In this document: positions 10,188 through 21,285 of the stretch, piece by piece | Layout: each line of letters begins with the position of its first letter | Numbering within the stretch: the stretch's first letter is position 1 | Assembly: GCA_014529385.2 (NCBI GenBank) | Contig: CM043967.1 | Span: 12,177,001 to 12,241,000, forward strand | DNA length: 64,000 nt | Reading direction: 5' to 3' | DNA from: Adiantum capillus-veneris | Lineage: Eukaryota > Streptophyta > Polypodiopsida > Polypodiales > Pteridaceae | The notes under the pieces: model-generated | Databases searched by the model: none | The model's input: only the letters and a program-made list of their open reading frames with translations | Told to the model about the DNA's origin: nothing | Program-made: the position numbers and the translations under genes

Positions 10188-10583
10188 GCCAATAGAAGCC
10201 TCGGTACCGTCAAATTTTCGATCGAGTTTGCCTTGGTCGCCCGTCTTGCTCGTGCGCACACGATGCGCTATGGAGGATGTAGATGGGGAGGTCACACTCG
10301 ATTGTTGTTGTTTGTCCACGTGCTTTGCACAGGAAAGCGTGCATGTCTTCTTTTGCTACACAGCCAAGACGTCGCTGTCTGCGGAACATGGGAGAGAAGC
10401 AGAACGTCGCACGTACATGCAACCTGCCCTTTGTCTCCTCCCAAAATAGCTCGGATACTAGTGAAAGGACGGTGGTAATGTGTGTGCTAGTCTCCACCCA
10501 ACAATGCTATCTTATAGCCTTTCCCTAGCGTACACAGTGTCCGGCCATGCCGGTGCCCTTGCCAGTAGGACCCATGTCTTACA
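10188..10583 (-). repeat. 5' LTR of Ty3 element 2, ends partly decayed
   Basis: On the minus strand it begins TGTAAGACATGGGTCC, matching the start of the LTR at 4,579-4,814 over about 125 bp with scattered substitutions. The inner part (10,190-10,460) has no counterpart in the left LTR and runs to a candidate primer binding site at about 10,170-10,186. The exact inner boundary is uncertain because no clear CA end is seen. Confidence 0.6.
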
Positions 10584-13189
10584 TCTTCGATGCCAACTCA
10601 AGGGGGTGATAGAATTCACTTTCTCTCATATGGATCTCTTAGCCCCAAAGAACCTTTGCTTACCAGTCAACTTACCAATCGAACACATCAAACTAACCTA
10701 GAACTCAACCTTCCAGGGTCAACTGGTGGGAGTTCTCTAATTCACCCTTGGTTGAAGGTCATTAACGCTTTTTTCTCTGTTATGACCGAGCACAGCCATC
10801 AATGCGTTCCCCGAAGGTGAGTGTATTATCATCTACACGAATCCCTCGATCGCAAGTTGTTCCCCGCTTCATAGATCGAAATCCCGTTTCCCCGCAACAT
10901 AAATTTAGGTTCAACTTTCTGGCCAATAATTAACCCTCTGGAGTCCGCACACCCACCGAACCATTGGATAAGTGCACCTTCCCAAGGTAATACTAGAAAA
11001 CAGTATTCCAATCATATCAAACCAAGAATATATTTCAAGGATTTGAAAGCAGCATGCAAACTGTTGCATACCCTTGCAAATGTGCATTTATCAAGTCGTT
11101 TCCACGTTTTTCCTTTATAGAATATTTTTAATTGCTTTTTCCTTTAATATTAGTATAATTATCTAGCTATCTTTCAAGCAATCACATATACTTCTCCAGG
11201 CATATCCCTATCCTCGTCGCAGGACTCGGGTATCCTATCCCCTCTGCCACGTGTGGAGACGGCGCCTTTACACATATTTTGATTCTTATTTTTTTCTTTA
11301 TCTTATGTGGGAAAGGCTTCAAAGATAATCTACTTTAGGTTTCTTTTAAATCAATAATCCCAAGAAGAAGAGCAAAGGTCCGGCTGATGAGGACAATTGC
11401 GGACTAGCCCATTTAAGTTCCTAGTCTTTCCAAGGTTCTTTTTTACCAAACAATTTGAAGAGTTCCTTAATTAAATCACATCCTCCTCCCTTATCATGAT
11501 CCCTCCATGGATCCTTTTTCCTTCCTCCTTTTCCCATCAGCATCAGGCCTACCCCGGACTAGGCCGTTTCCAGACGCATCCGCGGGTCCATTTCACCCGT
11601 CGGGACTTCAATCCCCATTTCTAGGGCAATGAACAAACCAGAGCTCACAACATAGACCAACGGTTATCAGTCCTAGCCAAAAAGGACCATCCCTCGTTGT
11701 ATCCCACAGGTAAACACATGCGCCGGTCTTTTTACAAACACGAAGACAAGTTCACACATAAATCTCTATATTATGCTAGGGCTATCCACGTCAATCCTCT
11801 CGGTAAAGTTTTTTTATTCCTAGTTTAAATTTAGATTAAGATCCTTGATTTATAATCCCTTAATTTCTACTTTATTTTACTTTATCTACTCAAACAAGAC
11901 CTTAGAAATCAACGAATCTCTTGAAAATTTACGATTTTGTCTCGACGAAAGTTTCAAGTTAACCCCGACTTCGATGAATCCCCTTTTGGTCCATTTTCAT
12001 CATTTTCCATCCATGGAACATCTCCATGAAAGCGATGAGAGTTTTATGTTCAAGCAACACCGGTCACGTCATCCATAAAGTTATCTCCTTATTCTCCTTG
12101 CAAAACAAACTTGAAAGTAGACAAACTTGAAATGAACAATAAATATGCTTTCTATAATGAGTTTTGCTTTGGTGTGTCTATGCGTGGTACACACAAAACT
12201 TCGAAATGCACCAACTTGCAATCTTGGACAATTAATCAAAAACTTTCTTTGAGTTCTTATACAAGAGTGAAACCCTTCTATGCAATGGTATTGTAAAAAT
12301 TGTAAAGTTCCTAAGAGTGGACATGCTAGTGTATCGTAAAGTATGCATGTAATAGTGTATGGATGATTAATAAATTCTTCTTTAAGAAGAGATTTAGGCA
12401 TACCTTTACAACCGTGGAAAGGACAAATTATGTTGCTAAAAGAGGCTTATGGTTTCTAAACTTTCCATTTGGTAAGAGGGAAAGGAGGGAATGACTTTAT
12501 AGGAAATCCTCTTTTTCAATTAACTTCCTTTGATTATTCTAAATTAACCTTCAAAACCTCAACTTTCCTTTGAGAAAATTTAAGTATTAACCTAATTTGC
12601 ATTACTAAACAAAACCTTACACATATACATTCAACATTGAATTTATGTCTTCCTCCTAAGCAAAAAGGAGTACTTATGAAAATGGAAGAGCTTAAACGTG
12701 AATTTAGGTAAGCATGAAGGTAAATCTTTTTCAAGATCAAGATAACGTACCTTAGTGGGTATATGGTAGGATCGTCTCCTTGCTTTGGAAGAGCAACGAC
12801 GAAGTGTGTTGACATAGCTGGCTCTTTTCCCGCTTCATTTTGCTTGAAAACCACCGATTTGGCTATGGGAATAAAAAGAGGTTAAGAAAATTGAAGCTAT
12901 GGAAGGCTTGTAGGTAGGAGAGAGAAGGTGAAGAGTGTAATGGTAATTTGGATTCTGGTTACAGCTTCTCTTGAGGAGAGAGGTGTGTGTAGGGTGTGTA
13001 TGAAGGGGGGTTAGATTTGGCTTTCACAGATTACTATCAAGCTTGCACTTTCCAAATGTTTAGAGAAGTGAAGTGTTTAATGAGTAGGGAAGGCATTCTT
13101 TTAAGCTTAATTTGATAAGGCCCTTAATATATCGTGATAAGTTACTTTTACATATCTTGATATCCTTTCTTCCTTTTCAAAGCTTCTCC
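10584..13189. other. Region without recognisable genes
   Basis: Only short frames with no family resemblance on either strand. The stretch 10,600-11,800 is richer in GC and in proline/serine-like codons, as in retrotransposon leader or UTR sequence, and may belong to a further decayed LTR element, but I find no LTR pair, PBS or coding motif. 11,800-13,100 is AT-rich and featureless. Confidence 0.4.
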
Positions 13190-13490
13190 AACAAGCCACT
13201 TATGCAAGAAGCTACTTTTCTTACAAGTGGCTTATGCAACAAGCTACTTTTTCAACAAGTGGCTTATGCAACAAGCTACTTTCCAAGCAAGTTACTTTTT
13301 CACCTTACCCTTATTCTTTATTTGTTTTCTTATGAAAATTTATTTTTCCTTGAGATAAAACTAGTATCCCATGCATTGGTTATATCCACGTTTCCATGGT
13401 GAAAACCGAAAGTGTCTCGTGATAGCTTTGCATTGGTTCTATCCACGTTCCCATGGTGAAAATCGAAAGTGTCTCGTGGGTAGCTAGGGT
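13190..13490. repeat. Two adjacent short tandem repeat arrays
   Basis: At 13,190-13,290 a unit of about 31 bp containing CAACAAGTGGCTTATG recurs three times with drift. At 13,370-13,480 a unit of about 60 bp containing GCATTGGTTATATCC and GAAAGTGTCTCGTG occurs twice. Both are simple local duplications. Confidence 0.75.
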
Positions 13491-13733
13491 GCTTGACTAT
13501 AGACCAAATTTACTTGATTGTATTCGAAAAGTCGATGGCTTAGATATGTCATGAAGAGTAAGGGCTAAGAAGAGGACCTTACAGTGTGTGGCTTAAAGGT
13601 TCTATGGATGATTTGGGAGTTGGGGACAGGAGTTTGACACTCTCATATATATTGACAGAGTGCATTGGCAGCTACGAGGAACCAAGACTTTATGTTGACA
13701 CAAAGCACATTGAAGTGCATTTACGGATTTCAC

Positions 13734-13975
13734 TAACGTGATCATGTGATTGCATTAATAAGGCAAGTAATTACACATAAAAAAGACATGATCACGTTAA
13801 TTGTTAACGTGATCTTGATGGTGACCTGCAAAAACAAATAGAGCCGGTAGGCCCAATGGGTTTTTGTATTTTCCCTACGGGCTCACCAAGTGTCATAGTT
13901 TTCTTGGCGGGCGCACTGAGAAAATAAAAAGGCCCAGCGGGCCTAATTGTATATAGTAAACCTCTTCTAACTTTC
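13734..13975 (+). repeat. Left arm of a possible long inverted repeat
   Basis: The arm contains the 12-base inverted pair ACGTGATCATGT / ACATGATCACGT, then GCCGGT, a TATTTTCCCTACGGGC block and a CATAGTTTTCTTGGCGGGC block. The same modules appear in the same order on the minus strand at 17,640-17,905, with roughly 70 percent similarity in the best part. The two arms would enclose 3.7 kb holding a kinase pseudogene and tandem repeats. Confidence 0.4.
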
Positions 13976-14572
13976 GCATTTCGACTAGGCAAATCCTTGG
14001 GGAGTGAATTCAAGCTCCAAGTATAATTATCTCTTTGTGAATTGACCTAAGGTTATAGAGTCATATGTCCTTGTTTTGGGCCGAACCTGATTCTTAATAC
14101 GATAACCACTTCTAAAAATATTTATATCCTTCATCAAAAACAAAGATGTGAAGCCAGACAATTAAAAATTTGGAGAGTCGTGCTCATTGCGACGAAGCCA
14201 TTGGTCCATAAAAGGGTTGAAGTTGGTTTTAGAAGATGAGCATATTTAAATAACTTGTTGATAGTCAAGGGTCGGATGCCCTATACTAGTGTACTAGGTA
14301 TATATAGAAATATCCTTGAAGTCTTGCATTTTACACCATCATAGATTTAAATTGATATACATTGTCATTACACAATATGAGAGCTATAATCCTTAATTGG
14401 GTGAAAACAGCTTTCATATATTGAATTGGATGCATAAGGGAGCTACAATCCTTGATTGGATACAAGTAGTCCTCAATAGTGTAATTGTATTCAAGATTTT
14501 ATTGCCTTGTTTTATGCATTGATCATGCCCCAATCATAATGCCAAAGCGGGGTTTATTTGCACGAGTAAAAT

Positions 14573-15600
14573 CTAGCATTATGTTGTAAAGATGAAGTCA
14601 ATGTGCACTATACCAATTGAGTGAGCAGCCACAACTCCATCAATAAGAGTGTGTAAGATTGTTGGCATCTGCTCAATCACTGCTTTGAGCCGTGTAGTCT
14701 TTAACTCTAATAATTGTTGATTTGTTGCTGGCAAATTCCTCCAACCATATTGTAGCTTGTGTATGTAGCATCTGAATGCTCCTTGGGAGATTGGTAGGCG
14801 ATACATCATGTCTCCAGCCATATTGTAGCTTGTGCATGTAGAATCTGAAATCTCCTTGGGAGATTGGCAGGTGATACATCATGTCTCCCAAGGTACCCCC
14901 ATTGTAATATGGAAAGATTGTGATCCAGGGGGGCCTCGATGGTAAAGCCAATGCATCTTACAATGGAGGAGTGAAGCGTTTGTATTTCTTGCTCTGTTTG
15001 GAAGCTATCAAATTTTGCCTCATTCCCTCCCTTGTAGCATTTTCCTACATATATAATGTGCTCTAGAAAGAAAGAAATGCTTTTAACGGTGTATAATGCG
15101 CATAAACCAAAAGAGCCTGCTCCAATTCTTGTACCTTCCACCAGGGCTTCGTGTGGAATACTAATCAAATGTGCGCACTTGGCATTCAATATTGTGCGCA
15201 TGATTGTGCCGGCACCGTTGGCATCTGATCGACTACCTACATTCGCTTGCATATCTTGGGCCATCTTCAATCGCTTGGGTAAGGAGACTTGGTCTTGAGC
15301 TTTCACCCGGTTCATCTTTATCTTCTGCTCCTCCCATTGTTTATCCCACAATTCTATTTTTTTCATATCGCAAGTGGGAGGGACATCTTCTTTTAAGTCT
15401 CTACAACACACTTTCATATTGCCTAGCACTCTCCTAATCTTATGGTGGGGGTCAAATTCTCTTATCCCTGTAGGAATTAGTAACTCATACTGACCTTTGT
15501 CTCGCAATCTGTGCTTTGTGTTCTCCTAGATAGCACTAGTGAGATCTTTAATGAAGATGTCACTTTCATTAATTTGTTGTATCAATTATCTACACATGAA
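14573..15600 (-). pseudogene. Protein kinase pseudogene
   Basis: Frame 14,806-15,507 encodes about 120 residues of unrecognised N-terminal sequence with a charged helix ('KKIELWDKQWEEQKIKMNRV'), then a kinase N-lobe: glycine loop 'GTRIGAGSFG' (residues 125-134), a 'YVGKCYKG' strand where the ATP-binding Lys is expected, a Glu-bearing helix 'FDSFQTEQEIQTLH', and 'SSIVRCIGF'. A 73-bp tandem duplication then disrupts the frame. Near 14,590-14,660 'LIDGVVAAHSIGIVHIDF' resembles the catalytic loop, with HID in place of HRD. The upstream reading 'INESDIFIKDLTSAI' meets an in-frame TAG at about 15,531. It is a relic; subfamily and substrate cannot be assigned. Confidence 0.75.
14745..14890. repeat. 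73-bp tandem duplication inside the kinase pseudogene
   Basis: The unit begins CCATATTGTAGCTTGTG at 14,745 and again at 14,818, with a few substitutions. Since 73 is not a multiple of three, the duplication shifts the kinase frame; a partial third copy of the central part follows. Confidence 0.85.
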
Positions 15601-15718
15601 GATATTGCCAAAATACAAATTTTTTCAATGCCACACATAATAATTTTCTTTTGCTATGGCGTCATTTAGCACTGGACAATAAAAAACAGCATATTAAATA
15701 CAATTTCATGGTACATCG

Positions 15719-16420
15719 ACGCTCTCACACTAGTTCAAACAAACCATAATCGTGACTTAAAGACTTCAAAAAAATTTGCAAGATCATATCAATACAATTG
15801 ATAACCATTTTCACTTTAAAGTGCTATGTTTAGTCATATAAAATGCATAAAAAAACAAGTAACTCTTAATAAAACCATCCAGATCGAACAATACAGGTTA
15901 AAAACCCAAAACATTTCAGTATATTGTGATTTACCATAAGACGTGAGTTCATATTTTACACATTGCACTCTCACACTAGTTGAAACCATAACACTCTGAC
16001 TTAAAGACTTCAAAAAATTGTGCAAGATTATATCAGTGCATATACTGATAACCATTTTTACTTTAAAATGCTATGTTTAATCGTGCAAAATGTATTAAAA
16101 ACAAGTAACTTTTAAGAAAACCATCCAGATCGAACAATGCATGTTAAAAACCTAGAACATTTCAACATATAGTGATAAACCATAAGATGCAAGTTCATAC
16201 TCTCACACTAGTTCAGATAAACCATATGCATGACTTAAAGAATTCAAAAAATTATGGAAGATTATAATAATACAGATTGTTAACCATTTTCACTTTAAAA
16301 TGTTATGTTTAATCGTACAAAATGTTTTAAAAATAAGTAACTCTTAAGAAAACCATTCAGATGAAACAGTATAGGTTAAAAATCCAAAACATTTTCATGA
16401 CGTGATCAATTTATATTTTG
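15719..16420. repeat. Three tandem copies of a 225-245 bp unit
   Basis: Each copy starts with CTCTCACACTAGTT (about 15,722, 15,966 and 16,200) and carries GACTTAAAGACTTCAAAAAA, a CATTTTCACTTTAAA block, AACAAGTAACTCTTAA and CCATCCAGATCGAACA. Divergence between copies is moderate. No coding potential is seen. Confidence 0.85.
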
Positions 16421-16950
16421 TACGTTACCACTTCAAAAAACATTGTTACAATAAAAGACATGTGCATCGTAATGTACATCTTGCCAATCTCAATTTAGCT
16501 CATTTTAAAATATTAGTACTGTATAGTTCCGTTAAAAAACATTGAAAATTTGGTGCGATTTTAACAAACCACTCATAAATTGGATAGAACGTCTTGCTCT
16601 TTAAAAGATTAAATAAAACGTTTTACATGCAAAATGTGTGCATATACCTTTTTAAATTGAAAGTATATTAGCTATTTGTAAACATAGAGAATGAGCATAG
16701 TGTGAATTTTAGTGAAATTGTAGCATTTGGTTTTGCAACAATGTTATGCATTAGTGTAGACACTATTGAGGTGGTATAAAAGTGATATCATATATGTTAT
16801 AATTTTTATGACTTCTATAAATGTAGCATTTAAAATAGCAACAATGATTGATGAATAAAACTTTATTTTAAATATGGTTAGATAGTATATATTTTCACAA
16901 GAACACTTAAAAACGATAATTTTAGATAGTTCAAACATTTGTTATACTCT
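16421..16950. other. AT-rich stretch, nothing recognised
   Basis: Very AT-rich sequence with only short frames lacking any family motif. It separates two repeat arrays. Confidence 0.5.
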
Positions 16951-16954
16951 TCAC

Positions 16955-17330
16955 GGTCGCGTTACCGACCAAGTATTTCATATAATTAATACTTAACAAA
17001 AATGAACTGCACATGCACATACAAATTATATAGCGTTCATACCAATGGGTTAACGAGTTGAACGCCACATTTATGCAAAAAACGACACTCTATAGCCGCG
17101 TTACCAATCAAGTGCCGCCCAAATCTAAAGAGCATTAATGGTTTTCATATGAGCATCATATGGGCGCGCTATCAACCGATGCCCATATGCTTTTCTTGCA
17201 AGGGAAAGGGAAATTGACTCAACATAAGGATACTAATATCGCCACGTTATCAATGTAGTACCCAAACAATGAGCCAATACTTACCACAAAGACACCATAT
17301 TCTCCACGTAACCAAGGTGATGCCCTCGTG
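16955..17330. repeat. Degenerate repeat of about 70 bp marked by CGTTACC-like boxes
   Basis: The box CGCGTTACCGACCAAGT at 16,957 recurs as CGCGTTACCAATCAAGT (about 17,097), CGCGCTATCAACCGATG (17,164), CCACGTTATCAATGTAG (17,239) and CCACGTAACCAAGGTG (17,306). Spacing is about 140, 67, 74 and 67 bases, suggesting six original units with one box lost. Confidence 0.6.
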
Positions 17331-17560
17331 GTAAGAAATGTTCCACAGAACAGTTTACACACACACTCACATTGTGTGGCAAGGTACCTAATGACTACCG
17401 TGCAATATGACAAAAGGTACGGTACCACACAACGCGCACACACATACACAACACACACACCCTGGTCGTGTGGTCATGTAATCCGCTGCTGTCACACACT
17501 GCAATGTAGAGCACGCTCCCACACGATCCCCTCTCTCCTCTCGATGTACCTGTGAATGTG

Positions 17561-17564
<4 letters not shown>

Positions 17565-17621
<57 letters not shown>
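17565..17621. repeat. (TC)n microsatellite
   Basis: Uninterrupted run of about 28 TC dinucleotides. Confidence 0.98.
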
Positions 17622-17623
<2 letters not shown>

Positions 17624-17639
17624 GTGGCTCAACAAATAA

Positions 17640-17905
17640 CACCCAACGGGCTCAATCGGGGCCCTCTATATATTTAGTTGCGGGCCCGCCAGGCTTTAGG
17701 GTTTCCTCGATGGACCCTTAGAAAAAACTATAAAGCTCGATGGGCCCGCAAGGAAAAATAAGAAGTTCGGCGGGCTTTTTGTGGGTTTCCAGGTTGCTCT
17801 CAACCGGCTTGTTTGTGATCATGTTAAGTGTGATTATGTAAATATGTTAATAAAACTTTGTGATCACACAAAATTTTAGGTAATTACATAAATATTAAAT
17901 CCTTG
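17640..17905 (-). repeat. Right arm of a possible long inverted repeat
   Basis: Read on the minus strand it presents TAATTAC, TGATCAC boxes, GCCGGT, TATTTTTCCTTGCGGGC and TATAGTTTTTTC in the order seen on the plus strand at 13,734-13,975. It also holds several GGGCCCGC-type boxes. The similarity is partial, so a common dispersed repeat in opposite orientation is the alternative to a single element's termini. Confidence 0.4.
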
Positions 17906-18169
17906 GGTGCATTATCATTATGTCAAGGAGAGAATCTCAACTAGAGAGATCAATTTGGCTTATGTGCCAACATAAGACAACCTTGCACGTTTGTTCACAA
18001 AGGCATTTCCTTGGGAGAAGATTGAAGATTTTTGCAAAACTTTGGGCTTGCTTCCCTTTGTGGGCTGATCATTTCCATAGGGAATGGTACTTCCCTATAA
18101 TCTATGGGCTAGCTCTCATTCATTGCATTACTCCCAAGGGGATTTATTGCCATGTATATGATAGTGATA

Positions 18170-18371
18170 TGTGTGAACACACTTAGGACCATCAAGGCAC
18201 TCTTTTCCCTCACTATGAGGTTTTTTCCCTTGTGCTTTGTATATACACCTATCACCTTAGGGGTATCTTATCTTGTATTTGCACACTTAGTAATACACTC
18301 TATGTTATGTGCCTTGAGCTTCTTCTCCAACTACAAGTTGTGTACGCATTCCTACAACCCTATATCCAACA
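18170..18371 (+). repeat. LTR-like direct repeat, copy 1
   Basis: It starts TGTGTGAACACACTTAGG and ends ATATCCAACA, matching 19,014-19,213 along its length with small indels. No primer binding site follows it. Confidence 0.7.
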
Positions 18372-19013
18372 TTTTTGAAAGATTGATGGTGCTATTTCTA
18401 TAGGTCATTATTGTGGCTTTGAATAGATTGAGGATGGGAGGCATGTTATTGCCAATACCCATGGCTTTATGTTCCCTATCTATATATGTGCTAGCGTATA
18501 CTTGCTCTATTATAACATTTTATTGAAGGATAAGTAGCTCTTGTAGAATCTCCTCAAGTTCTTGATATATCTGAAGCATTCAAGAGTGTTTACAATACAT
18601 TGGCTATGATAAAATTGGAGGTGAAACAAATGGCTACACAAAACCTTATGTCATTATTATTTTTAAAGTAATATGACTTGAGCATGGTTTTGTATTATTT
18701 GGAAAACTCTTGCATTGATTGATGAATTTATAGACAAACAAAAATCAAGAAAGCATTGATTAGATTTTATTCATGACAGTTGATCATGGCATGTCTTTGT
18801 GGGGGTTGTTACAACTTAGTGTTTCTCTAGACACACAAGCTATAGATTTAATCCTTCATGTTGGTTCTGAGATGTCTTTTTGTAAACCATACACAGTAAA
18901 TGGTGTTTCTTATGTCTCTAATAAACATGTTATTTTCAAGAGCTTTCTTAGGAAAAAATGCAAAAAGTACTTGTATGCCATCTCTATGTGCTATCATGTA
19001 TGTGGTAGTGATG

Positions 19014-19213
19014 TGTGTGAACACACTTAGGACCATCATGGTATTTTTTCCCTCAGTAGGAGGTTTTCCCCCTTTAATTGTTTATATGCCCATCATTCTA
19101 TGGCTAACTTAATCTTTCTCTTGTGCACTAAGCAATACATTCTCTATTGTGTGCCTTGAGCTTCTTCATCTTCTCCAAGCTATGTGTGTTTCCTTGCAAC
19201 CCTAATTCCAACA
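19014..19213 (+). repeat. LTR-like direct repeat, copy 2 (5' LTR of the copia remnant)
   Basis: It starts TGTGTGAACACACTTAGG and ends TAATTCCAACA, with TG..CA ends, and is followed two bases later by a primer binding site. Shared landmarks with copy 1 are the AGGACCATCA box and GTGCCTTGAGCTTCTTC. Confidence 0.75.
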
Positions 19214-19215
19214 AT

Positions 19216-19227
19216 TGGTATCAAAGC
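19216..19227 (+). promoter_or_regulatory. Primer binding site of the copia remnant
   Basis: TGGTATCAAAGC, one substitution from the initiator-Met tRNA complement TGGTATCAGAGC, directly after the LTR end. Confidence 0.85.
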
Positions 19228-19589
19228 AGGTTGTGTCCTCCCATGCATAGTTGCCAACACCTACCTTATCACTTTCTCCCTTTTGGGTAATCTTTGGTGA
19301 ATGTCAGAAGGTCAATTAATACTTTGAGTGAACTCAAAGTATTCAGTTTGCTTTGAATTTTGATTCGGACTCATTTTGACCTTCGTTCCACTATAGGTAG
19401 TACTACATAAGCAATTTCATCCTTTTGTGCAAAATTTTTGTCAATGTAAATAACTTTCTACAAAATAGGCCCCTTATAGTCCTCTTTGGGTTGCGCTTTA
19501 TAGCACATTTTAATCTTGCTTTGATTTCCTCTTTCCAGGCAGGTGCAATCACTCATCATAATTGACAACAACATAGACGTTTTTAAGAT

Positions 19590-20425
19590 GTTCATTGCTA
19601 AGAATAAACTGGATGGGACTACCCAATGTGGGCTTACTTGATGACACATGTTCTTGCATCATCAAAGGGAGTTTGGAATGTTGTGCAGGGCATTTATTTA
19701 CATCCCCCTTCCATGGATACAAACTCTATTGAGGATGTTGTAGGTCTTGGCAGGTCTATTGCTGCTAGAGTTGTTTTGCCTACAACTGAGCAAGCTCGTT
19801 GGGATGTTAGATATGTGTAGGCTCATGCATTAATTGCCTTATCCATGAAGTGCACTATTACTCCTCACATTCACTCGGCAAAATCAACAAAACAAGCTTG
19901 GGATTCTCTGGCCGATCTTTATGCAAGTCGCAATGAGGTTAAAATTAAATTGGTGCGTAAAGAGCTGGATGCTTGGTATGAAAAAGTTGACACTCAGTTG
20001 GTTAAACAAGGCTTTTGTAATAGTCCAACTCAGAGCACTTTGTATGTCAAGTGTGAGGGTGATAAATTTCTAATCGTCGCTCTATATGTAGATGATTCGC
20101 TGAATGAGACACACATTGTTGAATTCAAGGCTGATTTGAATGCTACTTTCCAAATGAAAGACTTGGGGATTTTGCCATTACTTGGGCATACACTTTAAGC
20201 AGTGTGATGGAGGTATTGCCTTGTGTCAAACAAGATATATAGAGACATAACTATGTAAGTTTGACCTTGAGGACAACAAACATATTGCTATTCGAATGGA
20301 AATAGATTTAACAATACATCTTCATGATGTTGGTGATCTTGTTGATGTCACTTTTTATCAAACTGTTGTTGGATGCCTTCTTTATGTATGCAATAGGAGA
20401 CTATCTCTCGCCTATGACTAACGAT
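19590..20425 (+). pseudogene. Copia gag fused to RT/RNase H by deletion
   Basis: The gag start reads 'FIAKNKLDGT' and 'MWAYLMTHVLASSKGVWNVV', the DUF4219-type N-terminus of copia gag, up to a stop at 19,818. The frame 19,845-20,198 starts with gag ('STKQAWDSLADLYASRNEVK', residues 16-35) and changes at residue 42-43 into RT: 'AWYEKVDTQLVKQGF', 'STLYVKCEG' and the catalytic 'ALYVDDSL' (YVDD at 81-84). About 3 kb of normal copia sequence is missing at the joint near 19,971, yet the frame is kept. RNase H-side sequence ('YQTVVGCLLYVCNRRLSLAY') follows in a shifted frame. Confidence 0.8.
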
Positions 20426-20429
20426 GTGA

Positions 20430-21103
20430 CATTGTGGCAATCACCACACTCAAGATCGAGTCATTCAAGACTAGATCATACCCCTCTATTGGCTTGTACT
20501 CTCCATACGAATGGCATGTACTCTCTATGAATGGCCTCAACAATGTAATTCTTTCTTTCATCATCTTGATCATCCCGAATCTCCATCACAAAGTGGCAAA
20601 ATTGAACTATACAGAGCTGCCAAATCCTTTGTCGCATGGCCTTTTGACCCTATCCACCATAACAGACCCATCCCTAGTCTTGTACACCTTGCTAGGATCA
20701 TACTTGTGTGATCCTCAAGGTGTATGTGGTGTGTCAATTGAAGAACTATCTACTAAAGAGAGTGGTGGACACTCTCTTGGTGGTGTGGACGCGTTGCTAG
20801 AACCCTACCACAACAAACACCACCTCCAGAATGATGCCTACCTCGTCTCAAAGAAGAACCAACCATCGATGTAACTGGCACACTCGACTGAGGTGTAGGG
20901 CTGATCGGTGTAGGGAGCACACTGGTCCTAGGCGTAGGGGCAGTCATACTAGGTCTAAAGGGACCAGCTCCCCAAAGGTTTTGTGCGTAAGCAACCTGCT
21001 CTAGTGTAAACCAAGACAAAAAGGAGTCCATCTTCTTGGATGACATGCTGGCCAGAGTGACAGCAAAACTAAAACTAAGAGAGTATGTATCTTCATCGGC
21101 CAT
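20430..21103 (-). pseudogene. CACTA copy A second gene, relic
   Basis: The frame beginning 'MADEDTYSLSFSFAVTLASM' aligns with 'MVDDDEPYSPSFSFPVTPAG' of the copy at 40,560-41,452, including the Pro/Thr/Ser-rich middle. It later shifts frame. At the point where the other copy has an in-frame TGA after 'MRQGI', this copy reads 'MRQRIWQLCIVQF', so Trp is likely ancestral. Neither copy is intact. Confidence 0.7.
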
Positions 21104-21285
21104 GGCTACAGATACACAAAGAACACAGATATGTTAGTTCGTAAAAGAAAAGCTTAAGCAATACAAATAACAAAAAAAACAAAGCTGCGATATAACTCAT
21201 TATATCTATCCACTTTTGTAGACTAATTAAGAGAGTTATACAAAAGAGTTCCTAGCAAAAATCAGTAGTCAATCTATCATCTTCT

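Larger units (their letters stand above)
4579..10583 (-). mobile_element. Ty3/gypsy chromovirus-type retrotransposon 2, degenerate
   Basis: A second Ty3 element in the same orientation. It has an LTR at each end, a candidate primer binding site near 10,170-10,186 (minus strand TTGGCGCCGTTGGC, unlike that of element 1), gag, protease, RT, RNase H, integrase, a chromodomain and a polypurine tract (4,815-4,826). The chromodomain after integrase places it among chromoviruses, which use that domain to target chromatin. Frames are interrupted throughout, most heavily in RNase H. Confidence 0.9.
18170..20425 (+). mobile_element. Ty1/copia remnant with internal deletion
   Basis: Two direct repeats of about 200 bp, an initiator-Met type primer binding site after the second repeat, a gag N-terminus and RT/RNase H sequence lie in order on the plus strand. 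Protease, integrase and most of gag are missing. The 640 bp between the two repeats is not element-internal sequence I recognise, so they may be an LTR plus a neighbouring solo LTR. The right end is cut off where CACTA copy A begins near 20,400-20,425. Confidence 0.75.

Noticed and set aside
11378-11430. CTGATGAG, reminiscent of a hammerhead ribozyme core
   Set aside because: No GAAA box and no matching stems follow at the right distance.
18372-19013. Internal region of a complete small LTR element between the two LTR-like repeats
   Set aside because: No primer site follows the first repeat and no polypurine tract precedes the second; the primer site is after the second repeat.
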